A DNA stretch of 34,508 bases from Aquimarina sp. RZ0 (GTDB lineage Bacteria > Bacteroidota > Bacteroidia > Flavobacteriales > Flavobacteriaceae), in the NCBI RefSeq assembly GCF_008370685.1, contig NZ_VTZU01000070.1, positions 1 to 34,508 on the forward strand, given 5' to 3'. The notes below the pieces were generated by a model. That model was not told the origin of the DNA. It saw only the letters and a program-made list of their open reading frames with translations, and did no database searches. The position numbers and the translations under genes were made by a program. Of the stretch, positions 32,094 through 34,508 are shown piece after piece; positions within the stretch are counted from its first letter, which is position 1; every line of letters begins with the position of its first letter.

Positions 32094-34196
32094 TTAACTA
32101 ATATAATTCCAGATGTTTTTGTGTTTGGCTAATTGTTGATAGGTGTATAGTAATATTTTATTTTTTTCTAAAGAAAGAGAAGGGTCTTCTTTTAATATTT
32201 TCATCGCATAATACCTAGCGGTTTGAAGAATATCATTATCTCTAACGATATCTGCTATTTTTAGGTTTAGTATGCCGCTTTGTTGTGTACCCATGATATC
32301 GCCAGGACCTCTCAGTTTCAGGTCAACTTCTGCGATGTCAAAACCATCATTGGTACGTACCATCGTTTCTAATCGGGTTTTACTATCAGAAGAAAGCTTG
32401 TAACTCGTCATTAAAATACAAAAACTCTGCTCTGCACCGCGACCCACACGACCTCGTAGCTGATGTAGCTGTGAGAGTCCAAAACGTTCGGCACTTTCTA
32501 TAATCATTACGCTGGCATTGGGTACATTAACACCTACTTCGATGACAGTAGTAGCAACCATAATATTTGTTTCACCTTTGACAAAACGATCCATTTCATA
32601 ATCTTTGTCTACGGGTTTCATTTTTCCGTGAACGATAGAGATTTGGTACTCAGGAGTAGGGAAGGAGCGAGCAATACTCTCATACCCATCCATCAAGTCC
32701 TTGTAATCCAAAGCTTCGGATTCCTGAATTAACGGATATACAATGTAGACTTGTCTTCCCTTTTGTATCTCATCAGCTATAAATTTGAAAACTTTAAGTC
32801 GGTTGCTATCATATCGATGTACTGTTTTTATTGCTTTACGACCAGGTGGAAGTTCATCGATTATTGAGATATCGAGATCGCCATACAGACTCATAGCAAG
32901 TGTTCTGGGTATTGGGGTTGCTGTCATCACCAGAATATGTGGCGGGTACTTGTTTTTATGCCAGAGTTTAGATCGCTGCGCTACTCCAAATCGATGTTGT
33001 TCATCGATAATTGCTAATCCCAGGTTTTTAAACTTTACTTTATCTTCTAAGACCGCATGAGTACCAATAAGGATATGTAAATCTCCGTTTGCTAACTCTT
33101 CATGGATAATTCGTCTTTCTTTAGCTTTGGAGCTACCCATTAATAGTTTTACACGAATGCCTATATCTTTAGTAAGCTCTAAAATACCTTGATAATGCTG
33201 ATTTGCCAAAATTGCTGTAGGTGCCATCAGACAGGTCTGAAAACCATTATCAATAGCGAGTAGCATCGTCATTAAAGCTACGATTGTTTTACCTGATCCT
33301 ACATCCCCTTGTAACAATCGATTCATTTGAGCACTACTACCAATATCTTTTCTAATCTCTTTAATCACTCGTTTTTGAGCATTAGTAAGCTCAAACGGCA
33401 GGTGGTTGGCATAAAAATTATTAAAATATTCTCCAACTTCGGTAAAGGGATACCCCTTGATTTTTTGTTTTCGGATTAATTTTTTGGTAATTAGCTGTAG
33501 CTGAATATAAAAAAGTTCTTCAAATTTTAACCTGTATTGGGCTTTGGCAAGCAGTTCTTGATTTTTTGGGAAATGAATATTCAGTATAGCTTCACTTTTA
33601 GAGATAAGTTTTAGTTCAGTGAGTATTTCTGGAGATAGGGTATCATAAAATCGAATTTTAGTCTCAATAAATAGCTGTTGCATCATTTTGCTAATGACAC
33701 GATTTGTAATTCCCTTATTAGATAATTTTTCTGTTGAAGGATATACAGGTTGCATCGATATTTTTAGATTTTTCTCATGTTCAGAAAACAATTCCATCTC
33801 CGGGTGTGGCATATTATAGCCATTATAATATTTTGTCTTTCCAAAGATTACATATGGGGTATTTATTTTTAAGTTTTCCTTAATCCATTTGTGTCCTCTA
33901 AACCAAACCAATTCTATTTCTCCTGTATCATCAATAAATTTGGCAACCAAACGTTTTCCTCGTTTTTGTTCTACCATTTTTAGGTGTACAATTTTACCAA
34001 CTATTTGTACCTCTGCAGTGGTGCGTTGTAATTCATTGATCTTATAATACTGAGTTTTATCGATATATCGATTAGGAAAGAGGTTGATTAAATCCTGATA
34101 CGCATGAATTCCTAATTCCGTACGTAATAAATCTGCACGGGATGGTCCTACCCCTTTAAGATAGTCTATGGGTGTTTGTAAGATATTAGGGTTCAT
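32094..34196 (-). CDS. recG: ATP-dependent DNA helicase RecG
   Basis: This 700-residue SF2 helicase regresses stalled replication forks and remodels branched DNA. The N-terminal wedge/OB domain (about 1-160; IDYLKGVGPSRADLLRTELG) is followed by TNAQKRVIKEI, Walker A LLQGDVGSGKT (297-304), LMAPTAILANQHY, IIDEQHRFGVAQR (DEQH box), MTATPIPRTLAM, VIEVGVNVPNASVMIIE and QLRGRVGRG. The TRG region near the C-terminus is present (GDIMGTQQSGILNLK). The length is normal. A clear Bacteroidota promoter lies upstream. Confidence 0.97.
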   Translation of the reverse strand: MNPNILQTPIDYLKGVGPSRADLLRTELGIHAYQDLINLFPNRYIDKTQYYKINELQRTTAEVQIVGKIVHLKMVEQKRGKRLVAKFIDDTGEIELVWFRGHKWIKENLKINTPYVIFGKTKYYNGYNMPHPEMELFSEHEKNLKISMQPVYPSTEKLSNKGITNRVISKMMQQLFIETKIRFYDTLSPEILTELKLISKSEAILNIHFPKNQELLAKAQYRLKFEELFYIQLQLITKKLIRKQKIKGYPFTEVGEYFNNFYANHLPFELTNAQKRVIKEIRKDIGSSAQMNRLLQGDVGSGKTIVALMTMLLAIDNGFQTCLMAPTAILANQHYQGILELTKDIGIRVKLLMGSSKAKERRIIHEELANGDLHILIGTHAVLEDKVKFKNLGLAIIDEQHRFGVAQRSKLWHKNKYPPHILVMTATPIPRTLAMSLYGDLDISIIDELPPGRKAIKTVHRYDSNRLKVFKFIADEIQKGRQVYIVYPLIQESEALDYKDLMDGYESIARSFPTPEYQISIVHGKMKPVDKDYEMDRFVKGETNIMVATTVIEVGVNVPNASVMIIESAERFGLSQLHQLRGRVGRGAEQSFCILMTSYKLSSDSKTRLETMVRTNDGFDIAEVDLKLRGPGDIMGTQQSGILNLKIADIVRDNDILQTARYYAMKILKEDPSLSLEKNKILLYTYQQLAKHKNIWNYIS

Positions 34197-34317
34197 CAGA
34201 GCTAATATAAGTGCATCTTAGTTTCTTTACAAACTAGTAAGAAAAGATTTTAGTATAAAATTAAAACTTGATTAAAATATTAGGTCTGATATACAAAATA
34301 GTAGGTTTTTATTGCTG

Positions 34318-34348
34318 CAAAGGTACTACGCATCAATTGAGAAGTCAA
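34318..34348 (-). promoter_or_regulatory. recG promoter
   Basis: On the minus strand TTG (34348-34346), a 20-nt spacer and TACCTTTG (34325-34318) fit TTG-N17-23-TAnnTTTG. The leader to the ATG at 34196 would be about 115 nt. The rest of 34197-34454 holds nothing I can name. Confidence 0.6.
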
Positions 34349-34454
34349 TATTAGCACATTATATTTAATGAGTAAAAAGACATAAGGTTACCTCTAAAAT
34401 TAATTTATTTTTAATCAAATAGTTATAGTATTTTACTGACTAAACACAGGTGAG

Positions 34455-34508
34455 ATGAATAGTTACAAACGCACAGGAACAACTTCTTTATTTTCAGAAA
34501 GTTATCGA
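34455..34508 (+). CDS. 5' end of a gene cut by the window edge
   Basis: ATG at 34455 opens a frame of 18 codons running to the last base (MNSYKRTGTTSLFSESYR). AGGTGAG lies just before the ATG, at short spacing. The frame is open but too short to identify. Confidence 0.3.
   Translation, partial: MNSYKRTGTTSLFSESYR

Overview
The window is AT-rich DNA from a member of the Bacteroidota, most likely Flavobacteriaceae; an Aquimarina-like marine flavobacterium is my best guess. The evidence is a secreted nuclease with a type IX secretion (T9SS) C-terminal signal, many lipobox proteins, weak Shine-Dalgarno sites, several promoters of the Bacteroidota form TTG-N17-23-TAnnTTTG, and the four-gene ATP-dependent DNA ligase module. 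No rRNA, tRNA or CRISPR array was seen.

Layout. 1-1080 is a decayed zone: a tyrosine recombinase with its catalytic middle deleted, a 30-bp perfect palindrome, three phased 11-bp iterons, a gene fragment and an orphan terminator. 1083-10587 is mostly housekeeping: pheT (-), a basic secreted protein, a TlpA-like thioredoxin lipoprotein, a DUF2911/TPR protein, and the pta-ackA pair for acetyl-CoA/acetate interconversion. 10698-17021 is accessory: a Cys-rich peptide with a double-glycine-like leader, a T9SS-exported endonuclease I, a fused CD-NTase-like/two-TM (SLATT-like) protein, and an overlapping pair of small membrane proteins. 17539-23292 is the ligase-associated repair operon (MBL exonuclease, ATP-dependent ligase, DEXH helicase, metallophosphoesterase). 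23293-24462 is a long non-coding stretch with nested inverted repeats and a minus-strand terminator. 24463-25485 is an astacin-like metalloprotease lipoprotein. 25748-30062 is a run of minus-strand genes (flavin reductase, DinB, Crp/Fnr, GNAT, cyclase, HAD, lipoprotein RidA). The window closes with an ACT-domain protein, a small secreted protein, recG (-), and the first codons of a plus-strand gene cut by the edge.

Two things stand out. First, the CD-NTase-like protein at 14213-15694 carries its predicted membrane effector in the same chain. It departs from the catalytic consensus at three places (GS to GC, first Asp to Glu, third Asp to Asn), so it may be a one-gene sensor/effector rather than an ordinary cyclic-nucleotide synthase. 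Second, a structured repeat of about 95 bp occurs five times, only between genes. One copy has a paired G-to-A/C-to-T change that keeps a hairpin, so the folded form appears to be under selection.
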